Origin: Thiobacillus sp. | GTDB taxonomy: Bacteria; Pseudomonadota; Gammaproteobacteria; Burkholderiales; Thiobacillaceae | DNA: 64,000 nt | Direction: 5' to 3' | Assembly: GCA_024235835.1 (NCBI GenBank) | Contig: JACKLQ010000001.1 | Span: forward strand, 434,001-498,000 | In this document: in pieces, positions 55,652 to 62,937 of the stretch | How positions within the stretch are numbered: position 1 is the first letter of the stretch | How the letters are laid out: each line of letters starts with the position of its first letter | The notes under the pieces: generated by a model | Told to the model about the DNA's origin: nothing | The model's database searches: none | Seen by the model: only the letters and a program-made list of their open reading frames with translations | Position numbers and translations under genes: made by a program

Positions 55652-56524
55652 CTAGAGCGCACTTTCCATGGGCAGGGGCTCGGTGCGCACGATGCGCTTC
55701 GCTTCCCTGCCCTTGTTGATCCTGCCATCGTCCAGCCAGACGATGGCTCCGCTGGGGCAACGCTCGATCACCTTGGGCGTGGCCAGCTTGTTCCTGCTGT
55801 AATCGATCACGGCCAAGTCCCGATCCAGGTGCATGAGGCCCGCGGGTGCATCGGCCACGCACTTGCCGCAGGCGGTGCAGGCCACCTCGCACTGCAGTTC
55901 GGCGGTGTCGCCGTCGGCGTGGTTCTTGCAGGCCACCCACAGGTGATGGGATAAAGGCTGCAACGAAAACAGGTCCTTGGGGCACACGTCCACGCAGTCG
56001 CCACAGGCGGTGCATTTGGCCGTGTCCACCACGGGCAGGCCGAACTGGTTCATGCTGATGGCATCAAACCCGCACTCGGTCTCGCAATCGCCCAGGCCCA
56101 GGCAACCCCAGGCGCAGGCCTTGCCGCCGCCTCCCACCACCGCCGCGGCGCGGCAGGAACTGAGGCCCTGGTAATGGGCCCGCATGCGGGCCACGTGGCG
56201 ACCGCCGGCACAGGCCAGGCGGGCCACCCGTTTTTCCAGGGTGCCCATCTCGACGCCCAGGAACTTGGCGATGTAGCCGTTCATGTCAGGGGCATTCACC
56301 GTGCACTTGGCCGGCTCGATCTGGCCCGCCACCACCTGCTCGGCGAAGTTGCGGCAGCCGGCGGTGCCGCAGGCCCCGCAGTTGGACTTGGGCAGGAGTT
56401 CCTCCACCTGCTCGATGCGGGGATCCTCGTAGACGTAGAGGCGCTTGTTGGCCATGGCCAGAAGCCACGCCAGAAATCCGCCCAGCAGGGCCATGAAGAT
56501 GCCGGCAAACAGCAAATTGCTCAT
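55652..56524 (-). CDS. rnfB: Rnf complex subunit RnfB, long form
   Basis: 290 aa; E. coli RsxB has about 190. One N-terminal helix is followed by the proximal cluster motif 'CGACGTAGCRNFAEQVV' (about residue 49). Then comes 'CAWGCLGLGDCETECGFDAIS', and 'CTACGDCVDVCPKDLF' (about 170) as a complete [4Fe-4S] motif. Last is 'CTACGKCVADAPAG' (about 217), in which the usual fourth Cys is Ala; 'RCPSGAI' supplies a later Cys. It accepts or delivers electrons to ferredoxin. It is the first gene of the cluster, with nifJ starting 37 bases downstream, and faces the LysR gene. Confidence 0.92.
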   Translation of the reverse strand: MSNLLFAGIFMALLGGFLAWLLAMANKRLYVYEDPRIEQVEELLPKSNCGACGTAGCRNFAEQVVAGQIEPAKCTVNAPDMNGYIAKFLGVEMGTLEKRVARLACAGGRHVARMRAHYQGLSSCRAAAVVGGGGKACAWGCLGLGDCETECGFDAISMNQFGLPVVDTAKCTACGDCVDVCPKDLFSLQPLSHHLWVACKNHADGDTAELQCEVACTACGKCVADAPAGLMHLDRDLAVIDYSRNKLATPKVIERCPSGAIVWLDDGRINKGREAKRIVRTEPLPMESAL

Positions 56525-56543
56525 CCGCTCCTCTCCGTCAAAC

Positions 56544-56560
56544 CCGACAAAATCTGTCGG
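56544..56560. promoter_or_regulatory. dyad CCGACA-N5-TGTCGG before rnfB
   Basis: A perfect 6-bp inverted repeat with five-base spacer, 20 bases upstream of the rnfB ATG. It could be a protein site or an mRNA hairpin in the rnfB leader. Confidence 0.4.
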
Positions 56561-56585
56561 AATTAAGGACCATCTAGTCTTAATT
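56561..56585. promoter_or_regulatory. LysR-type operator candidate AATTAAG-N11-CTTAATT
   Basis: A perfect 7-bp inverted repeat with an 11-base spacer, the T-N11-A geometry of LysR-type binding sites. It lies 37-61 bases before rnfB in the divergent region shared with the LysR gene at 56692. Confidence 0.65.
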
Positions 56586-56617
56586 GTTGCGGATTGAAGT
56601 CTAAGAATTTTTTAATG

Positions 56618-56641
56618 ATTGAATGATGCAATTATTTCAAT
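56618..56641. promoter_or_regulatory. second dyad ATTGAA-N12-TTCAAT near the LysR gene
   Basis: Perfect 6-bp arms with a 12-base spacer. Additional ATTGAA copies occur at 56593-56598 and 56649-56654, so the motif is repeated across the AT-rich intergenic region (56525-56691). Confidence 0.4.
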
Positions 56642-56691
56642 TATGTGTATTGAATGCTTTAATGTGAGTGGATTGGACACCGGAGACGACC

Positions 56692-57708
56692 ATGCGTGAA
56701 GACTCCCCTCTCTACTACAAGAACAGCCGTCTCAAGCAGTTGCGGGCATTCTCCCAGGTGGTGCGCAGCGGCAGCATCTCCAAGGCCGCGGAAAAATTGT
56801 TTCTGTCCCAGCCTTCGGTGTCCCTGCAGGTCCAGGCCCTGGAACGGGAACTCAACGCCACCCTGTTCGAGCGCCGGGGCCCCAACCTGAAGCTGACGCC
56901 GGAGGGCGAGGTGCTCTATCAGCTGGCAGACCCCCTGGTGGAGGGCATCGACCGGCTGCAGGAGAACTTCACCGCCCATTTCGGCAAGATCGATTCCGGC
57001 GAATTGAACATCGGCGCGGGGGAATCCACCATCCTCTACATCCTGCCGGAACCGGTGCGACGTTTCGTCCAGGCCTATCCGGGCGTATCCCTGAAGATGC
57101 ACAACGTCACAGGCCGGGACGGCCTGAAGATGCTACGGGGGGACGAGATCGACTTCGCCGTGGGTTCCATGCTGGATGTGCCTGAAGACATCGAATACAC
57201 CCCCGTGGTCACCTTCGACCCCATGCTGATCGCCCCCAAGGATCACCCCCTGGCCGTCAAGGACCGGAAAGGCGGCAAGGTCACACTGGAGGACGTGAGC
57301 CACTTCGGCCTGATCCTGCCCCCCAGCCATCTGTCCACCTGGCGCATCGTCAAATATGTGTTCCAGCAGCACAACCTCACCTTCTCCGTGACCCTGGAGG
57401 CGGGAGGCTGGGAGGTGATCAAGAAATACGTGGAACTGGGCATGGGCATTTCCATCGTCACCGACATCTGCCTGACGGGCGACGAAAAGCTGGCCCGCAT
57501 CCCCCTCACCGAGTATTTCCCCCAGCGAGGCTACGGCCTGGTACTGCGCAAAGGCCGCTTCATGTCGCCCCAGGCCCGCCGCTTCATCGAGATCATGGAA
57601 AGCGTCTATGCGGACGGGCAGAATCTACCCCGTCCCAAGCCTTCCAGCGGCACCGGCAACCTGGATGCCCTGGCAGACGAACTCTACATCGGCCCCGACG
57701 TGCCCTGA
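56692..57708 (+). CDS. LysR-family regulator, divergent from the rnf-nifJ-ppsA cluster
   Basis: 338 aa. The start is ATG 56692 with GGAG seven bases upstream; a GTG at 56668 is in frame but lacks a site. The N-terminal winged helix-turn-helix ('LRAFSQVVRSGSISKAAEKLFLSQPSVSLQVQALERELNATLF', residues about 11-53) is followed by a periplasmic-binding-protein-like effector domain. The C-terminal 30 residues are Pro/Ser-rich. By position it is the probable activator or repressor of the divergent cluster, and its effector is unknown. ppsR follows after 29 bases on the same strand. Confidence 0.92.
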   Translation: MREDSPLYYKNSRLKQLRAFSQVVRSGSISKAAEKLFLSQPSVSLQVQALERELNATLFERRGPNLKLTPEGEVLYQLADPLVEGIDRLQENFTAHFGKIDSGELNIGAGESTILYILPEPVRRFVQAYPGVSLKMHNVTGRDGLKMLRGDEIDFAVGSMLDVPEDIEYTPVVTFDPMLIAPKDHPLAVKDRKGGKVTLEDVSHFGLILPPSHLSTWRIVKYVFQQHNLTFSVTLEAGGWEVIKKYVELGMGISIVTDICLTGDEKLARIPLTEYFPQRGYGLVLRKGRFMSPQARRFIEIMESVYADGQNLPRPKPSSGTGNLDALADELYIGPDVP

Positions 57709-57737
57709 TTCCACCCAGACTGTCCCGAGAGTCCACC

Positions 57738-58565
57738 ATGCCCCCTGCCCGCCCGGTCTTCTTCATCTCCGACCACACCGGCATCACTGCCGAGGTCATC
57801 GGCAAGAGCCTGCTGTCCCAATTTCCGGGACAGCACTTCCACGTCATCAACATGCCTTTCATCGATTCCCTGGAGAAGACCCGGGCAGCGGCCAGGCAGA
57901 TCCATGATGCCTGGGAGCACGACGGCATCCGACCCATGGTCTTCTCCACCCTGACCGACCCGGAGGCTCGGGCGGTGTTCAATGAATGCAAGGCCCTGGT
58001 GATGGACATCTACGGTCACTTCCTGGGCATGATGGTGGACGAACTGGGCATCCAGCCCCAACCCAAGCGGGGCCGGGCTCACGGCATGAAGGACTTTGGC
58101 ACCTACCATTCCCGCATCGACGCGGTGAACTTCACCCTGGATGTGGACGATGGCCTGAGCCAGGCAAAATATGCCATGGCGGACTTGATCCTCGTAGGTG
58201 TGTCCCGCAGCGGCAAGACCCCCACGTCCCTGTACATGGCCATGCAGTACGGCCTGCGGGTGGCCAACTACCCCCTGACGCCTGAGGATTTCGAGCAACC
58301 CGGCCTGCCCCGGACCCTCAAGCCCCACATCCACAAGCTGTGGGGCTTGACCCTGGCGCCGGAACGCCTGGCCCAGATACGGGAGGAACGCCGCCCAAAC
58401 AGCAGCTACGCCTCCCTGGAAACCTGCCAGAACGAGTTGCAGGAGGCCGAATCCCGCATGCGGGACTCGGGCATCCCAGTGGTGGACAGCACCCACCGCT
58501 CGGTGGAGGAGATTGCCGCCCTCATCAAGCAGTGCCTGCCGCCGCTGCCGGATCAGGAGATCTGA
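57738..58565 (+). CDS. ppsR: PEP synthase regulatory protein (bifunctional kinase/pyrophosphorylase)
   Basis: 275 aa, DUF299 family. The P-loop is 'GVSRSGKTPTSLYMA' (about residue 153), preceded by the family opening 'VFFISDHTGITAEVIGKSL'. PpsR uses ADP to phosphorylate, and phosphate to dephosphorylate, the Thr next to the catalytic His of PpsA, inactivating or reactivating it. Its target ppsA is in the same window, 13 kb away at the far end of the rnf cluster. Probably co-transcribed with the LysR gene. Confidence 0.94.
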   Translation: MPPARPVFFISDHTGITAEVIGKSLLSQFPGQHFHVINMPFIDSLEKTRAAARQIHDAWEHDGIRPMVFSTLTDPEARAVFNECKALVMDIYGHFLGMMVDELGIQPQPKRGRAHGMKDFGTYHSRIDAVNFTLDVDDGLSQAKYAMADLILVGVSRSGKTPTSLYMAMQYGLRVANYPLTPEDFEQPGLPRTLKPHIHKLWGLTLAPERLAQIREERRPNSSYASLETCQNELQEAESRMRDSGIPVVDSTHRSVEEIAALIKQCLPPLPDQEI

Positions 58566-59323
58566 CGCACCCGCTCGAACAGGCACACGGCCGCGGCCGT
58601 GGCCACGTTGAGGGACTCCACCCGTCCGGGCATGGGAATGGAAAAGGGTTGGCAGGCCGCCTGCAATTCCCGGCTCAATCCAGCCCCTTCATTGCCGAAA
58701 GCGAACCCCACCCGGCCTGACAGGTCCAGGTCGTAGAGACTTCGAGAAACTCCCAGCATTCCGGCATAGACCGGGCCTGGGAAGTCCCTGGCCACAGATT
58801 CCAGGTCAACACCTTCCTGGACGGCAAGCTGGAACTGGGCCCCCTGCCCGCCCCTCAGGCATTTGGGCGACCAGGCCTCGGCGCAGCCCTTGGACAGGCA
58901 GACCCGATGACCGCCAGCGGCAGCGGCCACCCGCAGGAGGGCCCCCAGGTTGCCCGGGTCCTGGATGTCCTCCAGCAACAGTATGAAACCCTCGTCGTCC
59001 GTCACCCGCTCTGGGATGTCCAGCACCGCCAGCACACCCGTGGGGGTTTCCACGGGGGAAAGTGCGGCGAACAGGCCATCCGCCAGGGAGATGGAAGGAA
59101 CCGGGCCCAGACGGTACAGCCAGGCCGCCAAGGCCGTTTGTGGATAGCTCTCGGCGAAGGCCAGCAGACAGGGCTTCAAGCCAGCCTGGAGGGCAGCCTC
59201 CAGCAAATGTTCGCCGTCCAGCAGGGTTTGGCGTTGCCCCCGCCGGTCCCTGGCATTCCGGGCCAGCCCGTGGAGATGACGGAAGGTGGGGTTATCCCGG
59301 GAGGCGATGTGCTTCAGGGACAC
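58553..59323 (-). CDS. TrmH/SpoU-family RNA 2'-O-methyltransferase
   Basis: About 256 aa. It has an N-terminal substrate-binding part ('HIASRDNPTFRHLHGLARNARDRR') and a C-terminal SPOUT domain. The three SPOUT motifs are visible: 'EDIQDPGNLGALLRVAAAAG', 'FAFGNEGAGLSREL' and 'IPMPGRVESLNVATAAAVCLFE', whose Asn and Glu line the SAM pocket. The target is probably rRNA by family. The start is GTG 59323, or GTG 59347 with eight more residues; neither has a strong Shine-Dalgarno. It overlaps the pentapeptide gene upstream and, at its end, the convergent ppsR. Confidence 0.88.
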   Translation of the reverse strand: MSLKHIASRDNPTFRHLHGLARNARDRRGQRQTLLDGEHLLEAALQAGLKPCLLAFAESYPQTALAAWLYRLGPVPSISLADGLFAALSPVETPTGVLAVLDIPERVTDDEGFILLLEDIQDPGNLGALLRVAAAAGGHRVCLSKGCAEAWSPKCLRGGQGAQFQLAVQEGVDLESVARDFPGPVYAGMLGVSRSLYDLDLSGRVGFAFGNEGAGLSRELQAACQPFSIPMPGRVESLNVATAAAVCLFERVRQIS

Positions 59324-60195
59324 TGTCCGACGGCCCCTTCGCCGCACTGATGGCCATCCGGCCAGACCGCCCGCTCCAATTGCGCGCCCTCAAGGCGCAC
59401 CCCTTCCAGGCGCGCATCTTGCAAGACCGCGAATCGCAGGTCGGCCTGGGACAGGTCCGACCCCGTCAAGTCGGCGCCGGTGAGATCCGCGCCAGAAAGA
59501 TTGATGCCCTTGAGGTTGGCATTGCGCAGGTTAGCGTGGTTGAGCGCGGCGTAGCTCAAGTCGGCCTGGGACAGGTTGGCCCCTTCAAGGTTGACCCGCT
59601 CCATGCGCGTGTTTCTGGCCACGGCTCCCGGCGCGGCCAGACCCCGCTTGTCGCAGCGACCCCAGTTGACGGCCTCGGCAAGGGGAGCGCCGCATGTGGC
59701 CACCAGGCTGATCCCGGCCTGGATTCCAGATCCACCCTTTTGCGCCTGCCAGATGAAAAAAATCGCCCCCACCAGGACAAGAACTGCCAGCAAGCCGGCC
59801 ACCACGGGGGGGCGCCGGCCCTGCTGCTTTTGCAGCAAGGTATCGGTTTGGGCCTGGTCCTGGACCAGGGCTTGACGCACGCGCCGTTCCATGGCCAGGT
59901 CATGGGGTTCAGCCAGATCGATGTCGGAGGTGTCGTGCAGCCAGCGGCGCCGGGCCTGGGCCCGCTCCTCCCGCCAGGACTGCCGGTTCATCTCGCCCTG
60001 CTCCGACGGCGGCGTCTTCTCGGGCTCGAACTGGCCGCTTTCCACGATGGTCAGCCAGTCCACCTGGTCAAGGCTGATTTCCCAGGCCGGGGTGACCTCT
60101 CCGTTCTGGAGGAATTCCCGGACCTGTAGCGCGGGAAAGGGTCCGATGACCGAGGCACCGGGACTTTGGCGTAGATACCAGAGGGGCTGGGACAT
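59314..60195 (-). CDS. membrane protein with GYF-like N-terminus and pentapeptide repeats
   Basis: 293 aa from ATG 60195. Residues 1-50 ('PLWYLRQSPG...VIGPFPALQVREFLQNGEV') resemble the GYF_2 domain. A helix ('VVAGLLAVLVLVGAIFFIW', about 133-151) spans the membrane. The C-terminal third (about 205-275) is a run of A(D/N)LXX pentapeptide repeats forming a right-handed beta-helix ('GANLSQADLSYAALNHANLR'). Two or three Cys flank the repeats, possibly as disulfides. By orientation the helix would separate the GYF-like part from the beta-helix; function is unknown. Confidence 0.83.
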   Translation of the reverse strand: MSQPLWYLRQSPGASVIGPFPALQVREFLQNGEVTPAWEISLDQVDWLTIVESGQFEPEKTPPSEQGEMNRQSWREERAQARRRWLHDTSDIDLAEPHDLAMERRVRQALVQDQAQTDTLLQKQQGRRPPVVAGLLAVLVLVGAIFFIWQAQKGGSGIQAGISLVATCGAPLAEAVNWGRCDKRGLAAPGAVARNTRMERVNLEGANLSQADLSYAALNHANLRNANLKGINLSGADLTGADLTGSDLSQADLRFAVLQDARLEGVRLEGAQLERAVWPDGHQCGEGAVGQCP

Positions 60196-60248
60196 CGCTT
60201 CCTGATGCTGTCGTGACGGGCTGTGCAGCATTGTCCCACTGTAGGGGC

Positions 60249-60278
60249 AAAAAAAAAGCCCGGTCGGGTGACCGGGCT
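60249..60278 (-). terminator. strong minus-strand terminator
   Basis: AGCCCGGTC-GGGT-GACCGGGCT (60257-60278) followed on the minus strand by nine U. No minus-strand protein gene lies upstream of it (fusA at 60533 runs the other way), which argues for a non-coding transcript. Confidence 0.85.
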
Positions 60279-60360
60279 AAATCCACCTAAGGAGGAGGAT
60301 GGAGGAGACAACACTGATAATGCTTAGGGAGTAAGCATCGAGCACCAGTGTCATAAGCAT
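60249..60360 (-). ncRNA. candidate small RNA with CU-rich anti-Shine-Dalgarno tract
   Basis: Read on the minus strand from about 60360: a stem-loop built from ACACTG/CAGTGT and ATGCTTA/TAAGCAT arms (60311-60351), then a pyrimidine stretch TCTCCTCCATCCTCCTCCTT (60288-60307) complementary to ribosome-binding sites, then the terminator hairpin and U9. This is the architecture of trans-acting sRNAs that block translation starts. The 5' end is uncertain, as no clear promoter hexamers were fixed. The rest of the 60361-60532 stretch holds the fusA upstream region and further inverted repeats around GATGTTT/AAACATC. Confidence 0.6.
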
Positions 60361-60532
60361 TTTCTAATATTGATGTTTTCGAAACAACCCAGTCTTGAAA
60401 CATCGAAAATGGCCATGTGGCGGTGTGTTGCAAAATCACAACAAATACCCGGGACTGAACCTACCAAACACTAATTGACGGTGTAGCCAGGAAAGAGGAC
60501 GCTACCACTAGTATTCAGCCAAGGAGAAGAAC

Positions 60533-62578
60533 ATGCCCTCATCATCCCCTCTAAACATAAGAACACTGGCCCTGGTAGGTCATGGCGGCGCAGGGAAGAC
60601 CACCCTGGCCGAGGCCCTGCTGGCCCAGGCGGGGAGCATCAGCACCATGGGAAGCGTCGAAAAGGGAGATACCGTCTGTGATTACGACCCCCTGGAGAAA
60701 GCCCACCTCCATTCCGTGAAGGTGGCGGTAAGCCACATGACGTCGGCAGAGTGCGACATCCACCTGCTGGACACCCCCGGCTACCCGGATTTCATGGGCC
60801 AGGCCCTGACGGCCCTGGACGCCGTGGACACCGTTGCAGTGGTCCTGGATGCCAAAAAGGGCATCGAACTCACCGCCCACCGCATGATGCACTGGGCCCA
60901 GACCCGCAAGCTGTGCCGCATGGTCATCGTCAACAAGATCGACACCCCGGACACTGACCTCTCTGCCCTGCTTGAAGAAATCCAGACCGCCTTCGGCCGG
61001 GAGTGCCTGCCCATCAACCTGCCGGCCGCAGGTGGCAGCGAGGTCACGGACTGTTTCTTCAATCCCGGCGGCAATGCCGACTTCTTGGGAGTGGAGGCCG
61101 CCCACGGCGCCCTGATCGACCAGGTAGTGGAGGTGGACGAAGACCTCATGGCCACCTACCTGGAACAGGGACACGTATCGCCCGAGCAACTCCATGCCCC
61201 CTTCGAGCAGGCCCTGCGGGAAGGCCACCTGGTGCCGGTCTGCTTCGTTTCCGCTCGCCAGGGCACCGGCGTCAAGGAACTGCTGGACATCGTCGTCAAG
61301 CTGCTGCCCAACCCCACTGAGGGCAATCCTCCCCTGTTCGTGAAGGGCGAAGGCGAAGCGGCCAAGCCCATCCTGGCGGAGCCGGACCCGGCCAAGCATG
61401 TGCTGGCCCACGTGTTCAAGGTGGAGATGGACCCCTACGTGGGCCGTACCGCCGTGTTCCGCGTGCACCAGGGTACCGTCACCCCGGATTCCCAGCTCTA
61501 CATCGGCGAGCTGCGCAAGCCCTTCAAGGTGGCCCACCTGTACCGCCTCCAGGGCAAGAAGCTGGAACCCGTGGACGCCTGCGTGCCCGGCGACATCTGC
61601 GCCGTCACCAAGGTGGACGACCTTTCCTTCGACTCCGTGCTCCACGATGCCCCCGAGGATGACCACATCCATATGCGGCCCCTGGACTTTCCCCATGCGG
61701 TGTTCGGCCTGGCGGTGCGTACCAAGAAGAAATCCGACGTGGACAAGCTGTCCGAAGTGCTGCACAAGCTCGTCATCGAGGATCCCGCCCTCCATGTGGA
61801 GCACGATCCCACCACCCACGAGGCGGTCATCCGCGGCCTGGGCGAAACCCACCTGGCCTCGGTGCTGGAAAAGATGCGGGAGCAGTTCCGCCTGGACGTG
61901 GACACCCATCCGCCCTCCATTCCCTACCGGGAGACCATCACCCAGGCCGCCGAGGGCCACCACCGCCACAAGAAGCAGACAGGCGGCGCGGGCCAGTTCG
62001 GCGAGGTCTTCCTGCGCATCGAACCTCTGGAGCGGGGTGCCGGATTCCAGTTCGTGGACGCGGTGAAGGGGGGCGTCATCCCCGGCACCTTCATCCCCGC
62101 CGTGGAGAAGGGTGTAAGACAGGCCATGGAGGGCGGCGTGCTGGCGGGCTTCCCATTGCAGGACGTGCGCGTAACCGTCTATGACGGCAAGACCCATCCC
62201 GTGGACGGCAAGGAAATCGCCTTCGTCACCGCCGGCCGCAAGGCTTTCCAGGAAGCGGCGGCCAATGCCCGGCCCATCATCCTGGAACCCATCGTGCGCA
62301 TCGAGCTAACCACCCCGGAAGCCACCATCGGCGACGTGAGCGGCGACCTTTCCGGGCGACGGGGCCAGATCACCGGCCACCAGACCGGCCGGGGCGGCAT
62401 GCTGACCCTGCTGGGCCAGGCCCCCCTGGCGGAACTGGAAAGCTTCCAGTCCCGGGTCAAGTCACTGACCGGCGGCCAGGGTTCCTACAGCCTGGAATTC
62501 AGCCACTTTGACCCGGTGCCGCCCCTGGTGCAACAGCAACTGGCGGCCAGGTTCAAGCCGGCGCAGGAAGAGGACTGA
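60533..62578 (+). CDS. elongation factor G-like translational GTPase (EF-G paralogue)
   Basis: 681 aa. The G domain has 'GHGGAGKTTLAEALL' (P-loop, about residue 16), 'DTPGYPDFMGQ' (switch II, about 80) and 'NKID' (about 135). Domains II-V follow ('FAFVTAGRKAFQEAAANARPIILEPI' and 'GDLSGRRGQITGHQT'). It lacks some residues of the canonical EF-G effector region, so it belongs with the FusA2-type paralogues rather than the ribosomal-operon fusA. The start is ATG 60533 with AAGGAG at a good distance. Its ribosome role is inferred from the family only. Confidence 0.9.
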   Translation: MPSSSPLNIRTLALVGHGGAGKTTLAEALLAQAGSISTMGSVEKGDTVCDYDPLEKAHLHSVKVAVSHMTSAECDIHLLDTPGYPDFMGQALTALDAVDTVAVVLDAKKGIELTAHRMMHWAQTRKLCRMVIVNKIDTPDTDLSALLEEIQTAFGRECLPINLPAAGGSEVTDCFFNPGGNADFLGVEAAHGALIDQVVEVDEDLMATYLEQGHVSPEQLHAPFEQALREGHLVPVCFVSARQGTGVKELLDIVVKLLPNPTEGNPPLFVKGEGEAAKPILAEPDPAKHVLAHVFKVEMDPYVGRTAVFRVHQGTVTPDSQLYIGELRKPFKVAHLYRLQGKKLEPVDACVPGDICAVTKVDDLSFDSVLHDAPEDDHIHMRPLDFPHAVFGLAVRTKKKSDVDKLSEVLHKLVIEDPALHVEHDPTTHEAVIRGLGETHLASVLEKMREQFRLDVDTHPPSIPYRETITQAAEGHHRHKKQTGGAGQFGEVFLRIEPLERGAGFQFVDAVKGGVIPGTFIPAVEKGVRQAMEGGVLAGFPLQDVRVTVYDGKTHPVDGKEIAFVTAGRKAFQEAAANARPIILEPIVRIELTTPEATIGDVSGDLSGRRGQITGHQTGRGGMLTLLGQAPLAELESFQSRVKSLTGGQGSYSLEFSHFDPVPPLVQQQLAARFKPAQEED

Positions 62579-62600
62579 AGGGCAGGACGTCTGAACTTAC

Positions 62601-62628
62601 AAAAAAGGGGCCTGGAGGCCCCTTTTTT
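62601..62628. terminator. bidirectional terminator after the EF-G-like gene
   Basis: AAAAAAGGGGCC-TGGA-GGCCCCTTTTTT, a 12-bp perfect stem with A/T tails. It serves the EF-G-like gene and, on the minus strand, the guaA gene whose 3' end abuts it at 62631. Confidence 0.92.
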
Positions 62629-62630
62629 CA

Positions 62631-62648
62631 TCACTCCCACTCTATTGT
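62631..62648 (-). pseudogene. guaA: 3' end of guaA (last codons, TIEWE-stop), island attachment site
   Basis: On the minus strand the bases read ACA ATA GAG TGG GAG TGA, i.e. T-I-E-W-E-stop, the C-terminus of GMP synthase. No further guaA sequence follows; AT-rich island DNA takes over. The 12-base GAGTGGGAGTGA (62631-62642) is the usual core at which genomic islands integrate into guaA. The intact gene is expected at the far end of the island, outside the window. Confidence 0.8.
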
Positions 62649-62937
62649 AAACAAGACATTTTTATCTTTTATATTCAATGGCTTATTTTCCTGCTAATTG
62701 GTAATACCATGAAAAATACCATGCTCAGAAAAGGCTTAACAATATTTTGAAAAATTGCCTACTGAGCGCTGCCGCACAGCTCCATAGGCCGCTTTCCTGG
62801 CTTTGCTTCCAGATGTATGCTCTTCTGCTCCTGCAGCTAATGGATCACCGCAAACAGGTTACTCGCCTGGGGATTCCCTTTCGACCCGAGCATCCGTATG
62901 AGACTCATGCTCGATTATTATTATTATAGAAGCCCCC

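Noticed and set aside
62747..62929. 60-residue open frame just before sul2
   Set aside because: It lies in the recognised sul2 upstream segment, with no start signal or family resemblance.
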